DNA of 64,000 nt from Flavobacterium sp. (GTDB lineage Bacteria > Bacteroidota > Bacteroidia > Flavobacteriales > Flavobacteriaceae): NCBI RefSeq assembly GCF_013823965.1, contig NZ_PNNA01000074.1:1-64000 (forward strand). Direction: 5' to 3'. The notes beneath the pieces are model-generated. The model worked only from the letters and a program-made list of their open reading frames with translations, was not told where the DNA came from and did no database searches. The position numbers were made by a program, and so were the translations under genes. The first letter of the stretch is position 1. Every line of letters begins with the position of its first letter. This document shows positions 41,123 to 50,171 of this stretch, piece by piece.

Positions 41123-41340
41123 AATAAACTGGATTAAAGTCCAGCCCATAAGATGTGTCGAGCCGATGGCTCTTTGCTGTACGTGAAAGTTTCATAGGAA
41201 CGAATTATATTGTAGCAACGGATTAAAATCCGTTGGAGATAGGAATATTGATATTGTAGCAATAGATTTCAATCCATTCGAAGAGAGAAAAAAAACAATT
41301 TGCTTTTCCAATTTTCCGCAAACGATTTCAATTCGTAGAA
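41123..41340. repeat. REP-like palindrome cluster in a 373-base gap
   Basis: The space between 41096 and 41468 holds no gene. It contains at least three related palindromes: CTGGATTAAAGTCCAG at 41129-41144, CAACGGATTAAAATCCGTTG at 41216-41235 and ACGATTTCAATTCGT at 41322-41336, plus two copies of ATATTGTAGCAA at 41207-41218 and 41251-41262. The pattern resembles REP-type repeats mobilised by Y1 (RAYT) transposases in Bacteroidota. No such transposase is in the window. Confidence 0.65.
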
Positions 41341-41438
41341 AATTTTGTCAAGCCAATTTACGATTAAAAACCCTTTAATTTATAACAATTCTAAAGCATA
41401 AGTTGAGATAAATCAGGTTTAATTCTTTATACAATTCT

Positions 41439-41446
41439 TATATTTG
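41439..41446 (+). promoter_or_regulatory. Putative -7 box of the fumarase gene
   Basis: TATATTTG, a TAnnTTTG match 22 bases before the ATG at 41469. Confidence 0.5.
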
Positions 41447-41468
41447 ACGTTCTAAAAAACCTCATAAT

Positions 41469-43070
41469 ATGGACTTTATATACCAGGATCCTTATCCAAT
41501 TTTAAAAGACGATACCCAATACCGCAAAATCACATCTGATTTTGTAAAAACAGAAAAATTAGGCGAAAGAGAAATCTTGACCGTTGACCCAAAAGGCTTG
41601 GAATTGTTGGCGCAAGAAGCTTTGAAAGACGTTTCTTTTATGTTGCGAACAGCACATTTAGCAAAACTAAAAGCCATTCTTGACGACCCCGAAGCGACCG
41701 ATAACGACCGATTCGTGGCTTATAATTTATTGCAAAACGCAGTCGTGGCCATCGATGGTGAATTGCCTTCTTGTCAAGACACCGGAACGGCGATTGTAAT
41801 GGCCAAAAAAGGCGAAAATGTATATACAGGAGTCGATGATGCCGAATGGCTTTCTAAAGGGATTTTTAATACTTATCAAGAAAGAAATCTTCGTTATTCC
41901 CAAATTGTGCCTATCAGTATGTTCGAAGAGAAAAATTCGGGTTCAAATCTTCCGGCGCAAATTGATATTTATGCCAAAAAAGGGGCTTCTTACGAATTTT
42001 TGTTTTTGGCAAAAGGTGGCGGTTCTGCCAATAAAACCTATTTGTACCAACAGACAAAATCATTGTTGAATGAAAAATCATTGGATGCTTTCGTTCGTGC
42101 CAAAATAATGGATTTGGGAACTTCGGCTTGCCCGCCGTATCACTTGGCTTTAGTGATTGGAGGAACTTCTGCGGAAGCGAATTTGGCTGCCGTTAAAAAA
42201 GCTTCGGCTGGATATTTTGACCATTTGCCAACATCAGGAAATATGGCCGGTCAGGCTTTCCGTGATTTGGAATGGGAAAAAAGAGTGCAGTTGATTTGTC
42301 AACAAAGTGAAATTGGAGCACAATTTGGAGGAAAATATTTCACCCACGATGTTCGCGTAATCCGTTTGCCACGTCACGCGGCTTCTTGTCCGGTTGGATT
42401 GGGAGTTTCTTGTTCTGCCGATAGAAACATTAAAGGAAAAATCACCAAAGACGGTATTTTTGTGGAGCAATTGGAGGTAAATCCAAAGCAATTTTTGCCA
42501 GCAACACCACCACATTTAGAAGAAGCGGTTGAGGTTGATTTGAACCAACCAATGGCCGACATTCTTAAAAAATTATCGCAATACCCAATCAAAACCCGTT
42601 TGAAATTAAACGGAACTTTAATCGTTGCTCGTGACATTGCCCACGCCAAAATCAAGGAATTATTGGATGCGGGTAAACCAATGCCGGAATACTTCAAAAA
42701 TCACCCAATTTATTACGCAGGACCTGCAAAAACACCTGAAGGAATGCCGTCTGGAAGTTTTGGACCAACTACTGCGGGCAGAATGGACGTTTATGTGGAG
42801 GAATTCCAAAAGAACGGCGGAAGTATGGTGATGCTTGCCAAAGGAAACAGAACCAAAGACGTGATGAATGCTTGCAAAACCTACGGTGGTTTCTATTTGG
42901 GTTCCATTGGAGGGCCGGCGGCTATCTTGGCCAAAGAAAACATTCTTTCGGTTGAGGTCGTTGATTTCGAAGAATTAGGGATGGAAGCCGTTCGTAAAAT
43001 CACGATTAAAGATTTCCCTGCTTTCATTATCACTGACGATAAAGGGAATGATTTCTTTGCTAATTTGTAG
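41469..43070 (+). CDS. Class I fumarate hydratase (iron-sulfur)
   Basis: Converts fumarate to malate in the citric acid cycle. A 533-residue single-chain class I enzyme of the FumA/FumB type, with N-terminal alpha-like and C-terminal beta-like parts. The 4Fe-4S cluster Cys are expected in [27 protein letters not shown] and [19 protein letters not shown]; the C-terminal part has [12 protein letters not shown] and [13 protein letters not shown]. It stands alone with its own promoter box and a strong terminator. The gene symbol (fumA or fumB) cannot be chosen on sequence alone. Confidence 0.95.
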   Translation: MDFIYQDPYPILKDDTQYRKITSDFVKTEKLGEREILTVDPKGLELLAQEALKDVSFMLRTAHLAKLKAILDDPEATDNDRFVAYNLLQNAVVAIDGELPSCQDTGTAIVMAKKGENVYTGVDDAEWLSKGIFNTYQERNLRYSQIVPISMFEEKNSGSNLPAQIDIYAKKGASYEFLFLAKGGGSANKTYLYQQTKSLLNEKSLDAFVRAKIMDLGTSACPPYHLALVIGGTSAEANLAAVKKASAGYFDHLPTSGNMAGQAFRDLEWEKRVQLICQQSEIGAQFGGKYFTHDVRVIRLPRHAASCPVGLGVSCSADRNIKGKITKDGIFVEQLEVNPKQFLPATPPHLEEAVEVDLNQPMADILKKLSQYPIKTRLKLNGTLIVARDIAHAKIKELLDAGKPMPEYFKNHPIYYAGPAKTPEGMPSGSFGPTTAGRMDVYVEEFQKNGGSMVMLAKGNRTKDVMNACKTYGGFYLGSIGGPAAILAKENILSVEVVDFEELGMEAVRKITIKDFPAFIITDDKGNDFFANL

Positions 43071-43124
43071 TTTCCAATAACCATAAATAACTCGAAGTCT
43101 CGCACTTAGTTTACAAAGTTTTTA

Positions 43125-43185
43125 ACCGCAGATTCCCAAATTATAAGCATGATTTTTTCAGGCTGGGAATCTGCGGTATTTTTAT
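43125..43185 (+). terminator. Terminator downstream of the fumarase gene
   Basis: ACCGCAGATTCCCA at 43125-43138 pairs perfectly with TGGGAATCTGCGGT at 43164-43177 (14-bp stem, 25-base loop), followed by a T-rich tract. Confidence 0.75.
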
Positions 43186-43229
43186 TTTAGAAGCTGCTCT
43201 AAAATGTATTAAATTGTATGGATTTTAGT

Positions 43230-43237
43230 TATTTTTG
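43230..43237 (+). promoter_or_regulatory. Putative -7 box of trpS
   Basis: TATTTTTG, 61 bases before the trpS ATG; a longer leader than for most genes here. Confidence 0.4.
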
Positions 43238-43298
43238 TAACCAATTTAAATATAGAATCCGCATTCTTGGCAACCTTTGCGGTTAAGAAATAAACATA

Positions 43299-44270
43299 AT
43301 GGCAAAAATACTCACCGGCGTTCAAAGTACAGGAACACCACATTTAGGTAACTTACTTGGCGCAATCATTCCCGCAATCGAATTATCGAATAATATTGAA
43401 AACGAATCCTTTCTTTTTATCGCCGATTTGCATTCGATAACTCAAATAAAAGACGGAAAAACTTTAAGAGCAAATACTTACAGCACTGCAGCAGCCTGGC
43501 TTGCCTGTGGTTTGAATGTGGAGAAAGTGGTTTTTTACCGTCAGTCAGATGTGCCACAAACGGCAGAATTGTCTTGGTATTTGAGTTGTTTTTTCCCATT
43601 CCAAAGATTGACATTGGCACACTCCTTCAAAGACAAAGCTGATAGATTGGAAGATGTAAATGCGGGATTATTTTCTTATCCAATGCTGATGGCGGCTGAT
43701 ATTTTGTTGTATGATGCCGAATTTGTTCCCGTGGGAAAAGACCAGTTGCAGCACATAGAAATTACACGTGATGTTGCTTCTCGATTCAATCACCAAATGG
43801 GAGAAACATTTGTAATTCCTGAAGCCAAAATCGAAAAAGACACGATGTATATTCCGGGAACCAATGGTGGAAAGATGAGTAAATCAGCCAACAATTTCAT
43901 CAATATTTTCTTGGATGACAAAGCATTGCGCAAGCAAATTATGAGTATCGAAACCGACAGTACGCCACTCGAAGACCCCAAAAATCCAGAAACATGCAAT
44001 GCTTTTGCTATTTATAAATTATTGGCAAACGAAAGTCAAATTCAAACAATGACCGCCAATTACCTTGGTGGAAATTACGGCTACGGTCACGCCAAACAAG
44101 CCTTGTTTGAACTGATTATCGATAAATTCAAAACAGAAAGAGAAAAATACAATTACTACATAAACAACCTCGCCGAAGTGGATTCTTTACTAAAAGCTGG
44201 TGCCGAAAAAGCTGGAATGGTCGCCAATGGTGTTTTGGCTAGAGTGAGAGAAAAATTGGGATATGAGTAA
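43299..44270 (+). CDS. trpS: Tryptophanyl-tRNA synthetase
   Basis: A 323-residue class Ic synthetase, the usual bacterial length. Motifs are TGVQSTGTPHLGNLLG with HLGN at 15-18 (HIGH equivalent) and GGKMSKSANN with KMSKS at 192-196. PMLMAADILLYD, typical of the family, is also present. It is monocistronic and converges with the CoA-transferase gene after 39 bases, where no clear terminator is visible. Confidence 0.96.
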   Translation: MAKILTGVQSTGTPHLGNLLGAIIPAIELSNNIENESFLFIADLHSITQIKDGKTLRANTYSTAAAWLACGLNVEKVVFYRQSDVPQTAELSWYLSCFFPFQRLTLAHSFKDKADRLEDVNAGLFSYPMLMAADILLYDAEFVPVGKDQLQHIEITRDVASRFNHQMGETFVIPEAKIEKDTMYIPGTNGGKMSKSANNFINIFLDDKALRKQIMSIETDSTPLEDPKNPETCNAFAIYKLLANESQIQTMTANYLGGNYGYGHAKQALFELIIDKFKTEREKYNYYINNLAEVDSLLKAGAEKAGMVANGVLARVREKLGYE

Positions 44271-44309
44271 ATGAGGTCTTTTATTTTGCCACATTGAATC
44301 ATAAAAATA

Positions 44310-44966
44310 TTAATCAATCACCATTTCGGGAATTTCTCCATCGATAATTAAATTGGCTTCTGTGGAGGCAACTATGTATGCTACAGAAACGCCTGGCGCA
44401 CGTTCTAACAGTTTAAAACCATTTGGAGTAATTTCCATTACTGCCAACTCGGTAACGACTTTTTTTACGCAGCCAACGCCCGTTAATGGCAAAGTACATT
44501 TTTTTAGGATTTTACTTTCTCCGGCTTTGTTGACGTGCATCATGGCCACGATAATATTCTCGGCCGAAGCGACCAAGTCCATGGCGCCGCCCATTCCTTT
44601 GACCATTTTTTTGGGAATTTTCCAGTTGGCAATATCGCCGTTTTCGGCAACTTCCATCGCACCAAGAATCGTTAAATCGACGTGTTGCCCGCGAATCATT
44701 CCGAAACTCATTGCCGAGTCAAAGAAGGAAGCGCCTTCCATAGTCGTGATGGTTTGTTTTCCGGCATTGATTAAATCGGCGTCTTCTTCGCCTTCAAAAG
44801 GGAAAGGCCCCATTCCCAGAACGCCGTTTTCGCTCTGGAATTCCACTTCAATTCCTTTAGGGATATAGTTTGCCACTAGAGTTGGAATCCCAATTCCCAG
44901 GTTGACAAAATATTTGTCTTTGACTTCTTTGGCAATTCGTTTGGCGATATCTTCTTTTGTTAGCAT
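44310..44966 (-). CDS. scoB: 3-oxoacid CoA-transferase, subunit B
   Basis: A 218-residue beta subunit of a class I CoA transferase. The catalytic Glu46 lies in EFQSENGVLGMGPF, the site that forms the CoA thioester. It continues with KMVKGMGGAMDLVA, common to the family. Together with the alpha subunit upstream it moves CoA between succinyl-CoA (or acetyl-CoA) and a 3-oxoacid such as acetoacetate. Alpha and beta genes are separated by 89 bases that contain two kinds of intergenic repeat, unusual for a pair that normally abuts. Confidence 0.93.
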   Translation of the reverse strand: MLTKEDIAKRIAKEVKDKYFVNLGIGIPTLVANYIPKGIEVEFQSENGVLGMGPFPFEGEEDADLINAGKQTITTMEGASFFDSAMSFGMIRGQHVDLTILGAMEVAENGDIANWKIPKKMVKGMGGAMDLVASAENIIVAMMHVNKAGESKILKKCTLPLTGVGCVKKVVTELAVMEITPNGFKLLERAPGVSVAYIVASTEANLIIDGEIPEMVID

Positions 44967-44992
44967 AATTTTGAACCGTTAAGTCTTTTTAA

Positions 44993-45057
44993 ATCATATA
45001 AGGAATAGAAGGTCAATTTAAGTTGTTGCTTTTGACTGTGTACTGCAACTGAACACT
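44993..45057. repeat. Worn repeat pieces between the CoA-transferase genes
   Basis: About 37 bases from 44993 resemble the left arm and loop of the 7.1 kb inverted repeat (CATATAAGG, then AGGTC, then ATTTAAGTTGTT), and at 45048-45057 an ACTGAACACT unit follows. Two different repeat families have thus landed side by side in one small gap. Confidence 0.55.
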
Positions 45058-45754
45058 ATTTTTCCCTCACCGTTTTTTTCTCAATCCTCTTTTCGTATTT
45101 TTCGCCTTGAAAAATGCGTTGCACAAAAATTCCGGGCGTGTGAATTTGGTTGGGGTCGAGGGTTCCGGCTTCGACTAGTTCTTCTACTTCGGCGATGGTG
45201 ATTTTGGCGGCACCTGCCATGCAGGGATTGAAATTTCGAGCGGTTCCTTTGAAGATGAGGTTTCCAGCCGTATCGCCTTTCCAAGCTTTCACGATGGCAA
45301 AATCGGCTTTGAAGGCCAGTTCCATCACGTGCATTTTTCCGTTGAATTCTCTGGTTTCTTTGCCAATGGCGACTTCGGTTCCGAAACCGGCTGGTGTGAA
45401 AAAAGCGGGAATTCCGGTTTGTGCCGCTCGACAACGTTCGGCCAGAGTTCCTTGTGGGATGAGTTCTACTTCGAGTTCTCCCGAGAGCATTTGGCGTTCG
45501 AATTCGGCATTTTCTCCCACGTAGGAAGAAATCATTTTTTTGATTTGGTGTTTTTGCAAAAGCAGTCCCAAACCAAAATCATCGACACCGGCATTGTTTG
45601 AAATACAGGTGAGATTGTTGGTTTCTTTTTTGACGAGTTCGGCAATGGAGTTTTCGGGAATGCCGCACAATCCAAATCCACCCAGCATTAGGGTCATTCC
45701 GTTTTCGATTCCTTGGAGTGCTTCTTGAACGTTGTTAACTTTTTTGTTGATCAT
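45056..45754 (-). CDS. scoA: 3-oxoacid CoA-transferase, subunit A
   Basis: A 232-residue alpha subunit. The N-terminal block [18 protein letters not shown] and [15 protein letters not shown], followed by [15 protein letters not shown], match class I CoA-transferase alpha chains. It forms the transferase with the beta subunit encoded next. Upstream, a structured intergenic repeat separates it from the PBP1A gene. Acetoacetate or branched-chain breakdown is the likely setting. Confidence 0.93.
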   Translation of the reverse strand: MINKKVNNVQEALQGIENGMTLMLGGFGLCGIPENSIAELVKKETNNLTCISNNAGVDDFGLGLLLQKHQIKKMISSYVGENAEFERQMLSGELEVELIPQGTLAERCRAAQTGIPAFFTPAGFGTEVAIGKETREFNGKMHVMELAFKADFAIVKAWKGDTAGNLIFKGTARNFNPCMAGAAKITIAEVEELVEAGTLDPNQIHTPGIFVQRIFQGEKYEKRIEKKTVREK

Positions 45755-45761
45755 ATCGTGT

Positions 45762-45856
45762 TTTTTAGCCCAGATGGCAGCGATATCCTTTTTACCCCGC
45801 GTTTTTTAGCGGGATAAAAAGATTTAGCGAACAGCTGGAAATAGCTCCTCATTATA
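45762..45856 (-). repeat. Structured hairpin element between PBP1A and scoA
   Basis: On the minus strand the element starts AGGAGCTATTTCCAGCTG, has a long stem made of CTTTTTATCCCGC and GCGGGGTAAAAAG around TAAAAAAC, and ends GCTGCCATCTGGGCT. From memory, similar sequences (GAGCTATTTCC ... CCCGCTTT, ending in GGGCTA) occur many times between genes in flavobacterial genomes. It lies after the PBP1A stop and may also end that transcript. Confidence 0.6.
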
Positions 45857-45896
45857 AAACCAATAACTACAAATTGCTTAGCTCTCGTAATGCTTA

Positions 45897-48209
45897 CTAG
45901 AACTCGAATTCCTCGGTATCTTGTTCTACTGCAGTGGTGTCTTTTACGACTGCAGGACGGGTGTAGCAATCTACTTTTATGGAAAGATTTGGTGGTCTTT
46001 CGAAATCTTCTTTGGAAACTTTTAGGTTTTTGTCTTCGTAGCAAAGCTTCATGAAATATCCCCAAACAGGCAATGCGGCTGTGGCTCCTTGTCCATAAGT
46101 CAAACTTTTGAAACGTGCCGAACGGTCTTCGCATCCTACCCAAACTCCGGTTACCAGATTGGGTACCATTCCCATAAACCAACCGTCTGACTGGTTTTGT
46201 GTTGTTCCTGTTTTACCGGCAATAGGATTGGTAAACATATATGGGTAGCCTGTCCAACGGGTGTCTCCGCTTCCGCCGCCTTGTGTTCTTAATCTTGCTC
46301 CAGAGCCACTTTCGGTAACGCCTTGCAACAATTTGATAACGGCAAATGCAATGTCTTTATTCAATACATCGTGTGATTCTGGAATGGGTTCGTAAATCAC
46401 CACGCCACTTTTGTCCTCAATTCGAGTGATGAATTGTGGTTTGACATAAACGCCCTGGTTGGCAAAAGTTCCATAAGCGGCTACCATATCTTCGACGGTG
46501 ATATCAACTGCACCCAATGCAATGGATGGTTGAGCTGGAATTTCGGATTTTACGCCTAATTTATGGGTCAATTCGATAACGGCTTCCGGACCTGTTTTGT
46601 CGATTAATTTGGCCGAAATGGTGTTGATGGAATTGGCTAATCCTTGTTTCAATGTGACCATTCCACGGTATTGATTGTTGGAGTTTCTAGGTTCCCAATC
46701 TTCGGTTACGTGGTGACGTCCTTTGCGAATCATGAACGGTCCATCGACAATGGTGTCACAAGGCGACATCCCCAATTGTTCGATAGCCGTGGCATAAACA
46801 AAGGGTTTGAATGTGGATCCTACTTGTCTTGCTCCTTGACCCACGTGATCGTATTGGAAATATTTGTAGTTGATTCCTCCAACCCAAGCCTTGATGTTGC
46901 CTGTTTGAGGTTCCATGGCCATTAAACCGGATTGCAGAAAGTGTTTGTAATAGCGAATGGAATCCAATGGCGTCATGATAGTGTCTTTTTCGCCTTTCCA
47001 GGTGAAGACCTTCATTTTTGTTTTTTTGCTGAAAGAAGCGATGATTTCGTCCTCGCTTTTTTCCAATTCTGTCATTACCGTCCATCGGTAGGATGCTTTC
47101 ATCGCTTGTTTGAGGATGCGTTGGGTTTCTGCTTCGGAAATGTTTACAAAAGGTGCGTTTTTATTGTCTTTGGCTTCAATAAAAAATTGTTCTTGCAGGT
47201 TAGCCATGTGTTTTTCAACCGCTTCTTCGGCGTGCAATTGCATTCTGGAATCGATGGTGGTGTAGATTTTCAAGCCGTCTTTGTAGATGTCGTAATCCGA
47301 ACCATCGGCTTTTTTGTTTTCTTCGACCCATTTTTTCATGTAATCACGCAAATATTCCCTGAAATAAGTGGCCGTTCCTTCGCGGTGACTTTCCAGTTTG
47401 AATTTTAACGTAATAGGCAATGCTTGTAGTTTTTCTTTTTGGCTTTCTGTAATTATACCGCCTTTTTCCATTTGCGAAAGCACTACATTTCTACGGTTTT
47501 TTACACCTTGCGGATTTTTTACGGGATTGTACAACCCTGAGTTTTTGAACATTCCGACCAATATTGCCGATTCGTCAATGGTTAAATCTTTGGGTGCTTT
47601 TGAAAAGTAGGTTTGCGCCGCAGAGCTTACCCCAACGGAATAATTTCCAAAATCATACACGTTGCAGTACATGGCGATGATTTCGTTTTTGGTGTATTGT
47701 CTTTCCAATCGGATGGCAATTATCCATTCCTTGATTTTTTGAACGATTCTGAAAGGCAGGAATTTTGAACCTTCTCCGTGAAATAATTGTTTGGCCAATT
47801 GTTGGGTCAAGGTACTGGCTCCTCCGCTGGTTCCCATACTGGCAATGGCTCTCAATGTTCCTCTGCCATCTATTCCGGAGTGTTCATAGAAACGTTCGTC
47901 TTCAGTGGCTATAAGTGCTTGCACAAGATTTTTTGGCAAGTCGGAGTACTTTAATTGGGATCTGTTTTTTTCAAAATATTTTCCCAGAATCACTCCGTCA
48001 GACGAGATGATTTCTGTTGCCAAATTGGAATCTGGATTTTCTAAATCTTCGAATGAAGGCATGGAACCAAAAAGACCCCATGATGCAAATAAGAAAAAGA
48101 CCAGCACGCCTCCCAAACCATAAAAGAAAACTTTCCAAAATTTCTTTTTATAGTATTTGATGTCTTTTTCTATGTTGTTTGTTTGATTATTGTTTTTTCG
48201 AGTAGCCAT
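45897..48209 (-). CDS. Class A penicillin-binding protein 1A
   Basis: A 770-residue bifunctional murein synthase. One N-terminal membrane helix (about 26-48) is followed by the glycosyltransferase domain with ATEDERFYEHSGIDGRG and ASTLTQQLAKQLF, and the transpeptidase domain with the active Ser465 in GSTFKPF (SxxK), SIN in GLANSINTISAKL, and KTGTTQNQSDGWF (KTG). It polymerises and cross-links peptidoglycan. It starts 8 bases after gldH on the same strand, so ricT, gldH and this gene form an operon. Confidence 0.95.
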   Translation of the reverse strand: MATRKNNNQTNNIEKDIKYYKKKFWKVFFYGLGGVLVFFLFASWGLFGSMPSFEDLENPDSNLATEIISSDGVILGKYFEKNRSQLKYSDLPKNLVQALIATEDERFYEHSGIDGRGTLRAIASMGTSGGASTLTQQLAKQLFHGEGSKFLPFRIVQKIKEWIIAIRLERQYTKNEIIAMYCNVYDFGNYSVGVSSAAQTYFSKAPKDLTIDESAILVGMFKNSGLYNPVKNPQGVKNRRNVVLSQMEKGGIITESQKEKLQALPITLKFKLESHREGTATYFREYLRDYMKKWVEENKKADGSDYDIYKDGLKIYTTIDSRMQLHAEEAVEKHMANLQEQFFIEAKDNKNAPFVNISEAETQRILKQAMKASYRWTVMTELEKSEDEIIASFSKKTKMKVFTWKGEKDTIMTPLDSIRYYKHFLQSGLMAMEPQTGNIKAWVGGINYKYFQYDHVGQGARQVGSTFKPFVYATAIEQLGMSPCDTIVDGPFMIRKGRHHVTEDWEPRNSNNQYRGMVTLKQGLANSINTISAKLIDKTGPEAVIELTHKLGVKSEIPAQPSIALGAVDITVEDMVAAYGTFANQGVYVKPQFITRIEDKSGVVIYEPIPESHDVLNKDIAFAVIKLLQGVTESGSGARLRTQGGGSGDTRWTGYPYMFTNPIAGKTGTTQNQSDGWFMGMVPNLVTGVWVGCEDRSARFKSLTYGQGATAALPVWGYFMKLCYEDKNLKVSKEDFERPPNLSIKVDCYTRPAVVKDTTAVEQDTEEFEF

Positions 48210-48217
48210 ATTATGTT

Positions 48218-48697
48218 TTAATCTATTTTTTCTATTCTAAAACCCACTTCCGTAATTCCTTCTAAAGCAGTTACTCCAGGAACTTTTCCGTTTTCTCGAA
48301 CGGCTTGTTTGATATTCACTTTGTATTTCCCTCTAAATCGTACTTTTTCTTTATAAAAAAGTTTGCTTTCCTTGATATCCGTAAATCCATCGCCCAACAA
48401 GGTTCCGTCTGGTTCTGCCATTTGATATTCTAGCGTGTCGACTTTTGTAAAGCCGTTTGGCATTTCCAGTGCAACAATTAAAAACAGATTGTTGAATGGA
48501 TAGTCATTGTTGTTTCTCAAATTTACGAATAAATTGTATTGTTTGGTTGAATCTAGCTCCGGTAAATCGAAAGTTACAACACTGTCTTTATGCCATGCCG
48601 TTCCCACGGTTTTGTATTCGTCGAAAACCCTTTTTTTATCACAGGAAAAAAAGAGTATCACAACTAAAATCAGTAATGCACTATTGTTTATTCTCAT
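48218..48697 (-). CDS. gldH: Gliding motility lipoprotein GldH
   Basis: A 159-residue lipoprotein with signal MRINNSALLILVVILFFSC (lipidated Cys19). The mature part has TAWHKDSVVTFDLPELDSTK, FVNLRNNNDYPFNNLFLIV and a C-terminal GITEVGFRIEKID, as in GldH proteins. GldH is needed for gliding in Flavobacterium johnsoniae, where gliding and type IX secretion share parts. Its start overlaps the ricT stop by 17 bases, and PBP1A follows. Confidence 0.92.
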   Translation of the reverse strand: MRINNSALLILVVILFFSCDKKRVFDEYKTVGTAWHKDSVVTFDLPELDSTKQYNLFVNLRNNNDYPFNNLFLIVALEMPNGFTKVDTLEYQMAEPDGTLLGDGFTDIKESKLFYKEKVRFRGKYKVNIKQAVRENGKVPGVTALEGITEVGFRIEKID

Positions 48698-50000
48698 TTT
48701 TGGTGATAATTATTGGTTTTCTGGCTACCGCAGGTTTTTTATCGTTTGCTACATTAGGCTTGGAATTGTTGTTAGGCCTTTTGTTGTTGTTTGATTTATT
48801 ATTGTTTGGTTTATTGCTGTTTCCGTTTCCGTTTTCGCTGTTTTTGTTTGCAACAATAACATTTTCTCCGCCGGGTTTGCGTTTTTTGTTTGGTTTTTTC
48901 TTTTTCTTGGGTTGGTCAAAACGGGTTAAACTTTCCTGGCCCATCGCGTTGTTAAAGTGTTTTTCCGGTTCTTGAATCACTTCAATTGCAAAATCTTCAA
49001 TTGAAGCCACTTTGTTTTTGAGCTTGTTTTCGGCAATGATTTCGTTGACTTGCTCTATTTTTAGCATGTGCCAATTAGCAAAATCATTGGTGTAGGCAAA
49101 CCACATCAATCCTTTGAAAATATCCTGTTTTTGGCAAATGGCATCACCTTTTTCGGTAACTAATTTGGTGTCAAAACTTGGAAAACCTTTCAAGGCATCC
49201 ATATAAGTATCCAATTCATAATTCAGGCAGCATTTTAATTTTCCGCATTGACCAGCCAGTTTTTGTGGGTTCAAGGACAATTGTTGGTAACGTGCTGCCG
49301 AGGTGTTTACACTTCTAAAATCAGTTAGCCAAGTCGAACAACAGAGTTCTCTTCCGCAAGATCCAATTCCGCCCAAACGTGCGGCTTCTTGTCGAAGACC
49401 TACTTGTTTCATCTCGACTCTGGTGCTGAATTCTTTGGCGAAATCTTTTATTAAGAGTCTAAAATCTACTCTGTCATTGGCGGTATAATAGAAAGTGGCT
49501 TTCGAACCATCGCCTTGGAATTCGATGTCGGAAATTTTCATTTCCAGTTTTTGAGCAATGGCCAATTCTCTTGCACGAACCTTCATTGGTTCTTCTTTAT
49601 CACGGGCATTGGACCAGATATCAATGTCTTTTTGAGACGCTTTTCTGTAGACTTTGGCAACATCAGAACTGGCAGGATTGACTCCTTTTTTCTTCATTTG
49701 GATGCGAACCAATTCACCTGTTAGCGTTACGATTCCGATGTCATGTCCCGGAGAAGCTTCGGTGGCAACAATGTCGCCCATGCATAATGATAGTTTTTCT
49801 GTATTGCGATAAAATTCTTTTCTTCCGTTTTTGAAACGTACTTCGACACAATCAAACGGAGCTTCTCCATTGGGTAAACTCATGTTGGAAAGCCAGTCGA
49901 AAACCGTTAATTTGTTGCAGCTATCGGTGCCGCAAGTCCCATTATTTTTACAACCTTTTGGTGCGCTACCATCAGAAGTCGAACAACTTGTACATGCCAT
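48681..50000 (-). CDS. ricT: RicT/YaaT-like PSP1-domain iron-sulfur regulatory protein
   Basis: A 439-residue protein whose N-terminus is Cys-rich (MACTSCSTSDGSAPKGCKN, then CGTDSC). The PSP1 core (about 40-290) contains MGDIVATEASPGHDIG, GGIGSCGRELCCSTWL and KLAGQCGKLKCCLNYELD with further cysteines. In Bacillus the Ric complex carries two Fe-S clusters and steers RNA processing; the role in Bacteroidota is less known. The last 70 residues are an Asn/Lys/Pro-rich, disordered tail. The gene begins the operon with gldH and PBP1A; a TAATTTG at 50029-50035 (minus) may be its -7 box. Confidence 0.9.
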   Translation of the reverse strand: MACTSCSTSDGSAPKGCKNNGTCGTDSCNKLTVFDWLSNMSLPNGEAPFDCVEVRFKNGRKEFYRNTEKLSLCMGDIVATEASPGHDIGIVTLTGELVRIQMKKKGVNPASSDVAKVYRKASQKDIDIWSNARDKEEPMKVRARELAIAQKLEMKISDIEFQGDGSKATFYYTANDRVDFRLLIKDFAKEFSTRVEMKQVGLRQEAARLGGIGSCGRELCCSTWLTDFRSVNTSAARYQQLSLNPQKLAGQCGKLKCCLNYELDTYMDALKGFPSFDTKLVTEKGDAICQKQDIFKGLMWFAYTNDFANWHMLKIEQVNEIIAENKLKNKVASIEDFAIEVIQEPEKHFNNAMGQESLTRFDQPKKKKKPNKKRKPGGENVIVANKNSENGNGNSNKPNNNKSNNNKRPNNNSKPNVANDKKPAVARKPIIITKNENKQ

Positions 50001-50113
50001 AATTTTATATGTAGTATTGCGAAAGACGCAAATTAAGTTTTTAAAACGTTTAGTTGGTAAAGATAGTATTTTTTTTAGTTTTGATTTTCAAGTTTAAGAT
50101 TTCCAATTTTCAT

Positions 50114-50153
50114 AAAAAAACCTCAATTTCTTTTTACGGAAATTGAGGTTTTT
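50114..50153 (-). terminator. Terminator of the SusC/SusD operon
   Basis: CCTCAATTTC and GAAATTGAGG pair around an 8-base loop; on the minus strand the stem is followed by seven T, right after the SusD stop codon. A T run on the plus side also follows. Confidence 0.85.
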
Positions 50154-50171
50154 AATTTGATTATGAATCAA

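Noticed and set aside
44353..44868. 171-residue frame antisense to scoB
   Set aside because: Mirror of a well-supported gene; codon pattern follows scoB and no family resemblance is seen.
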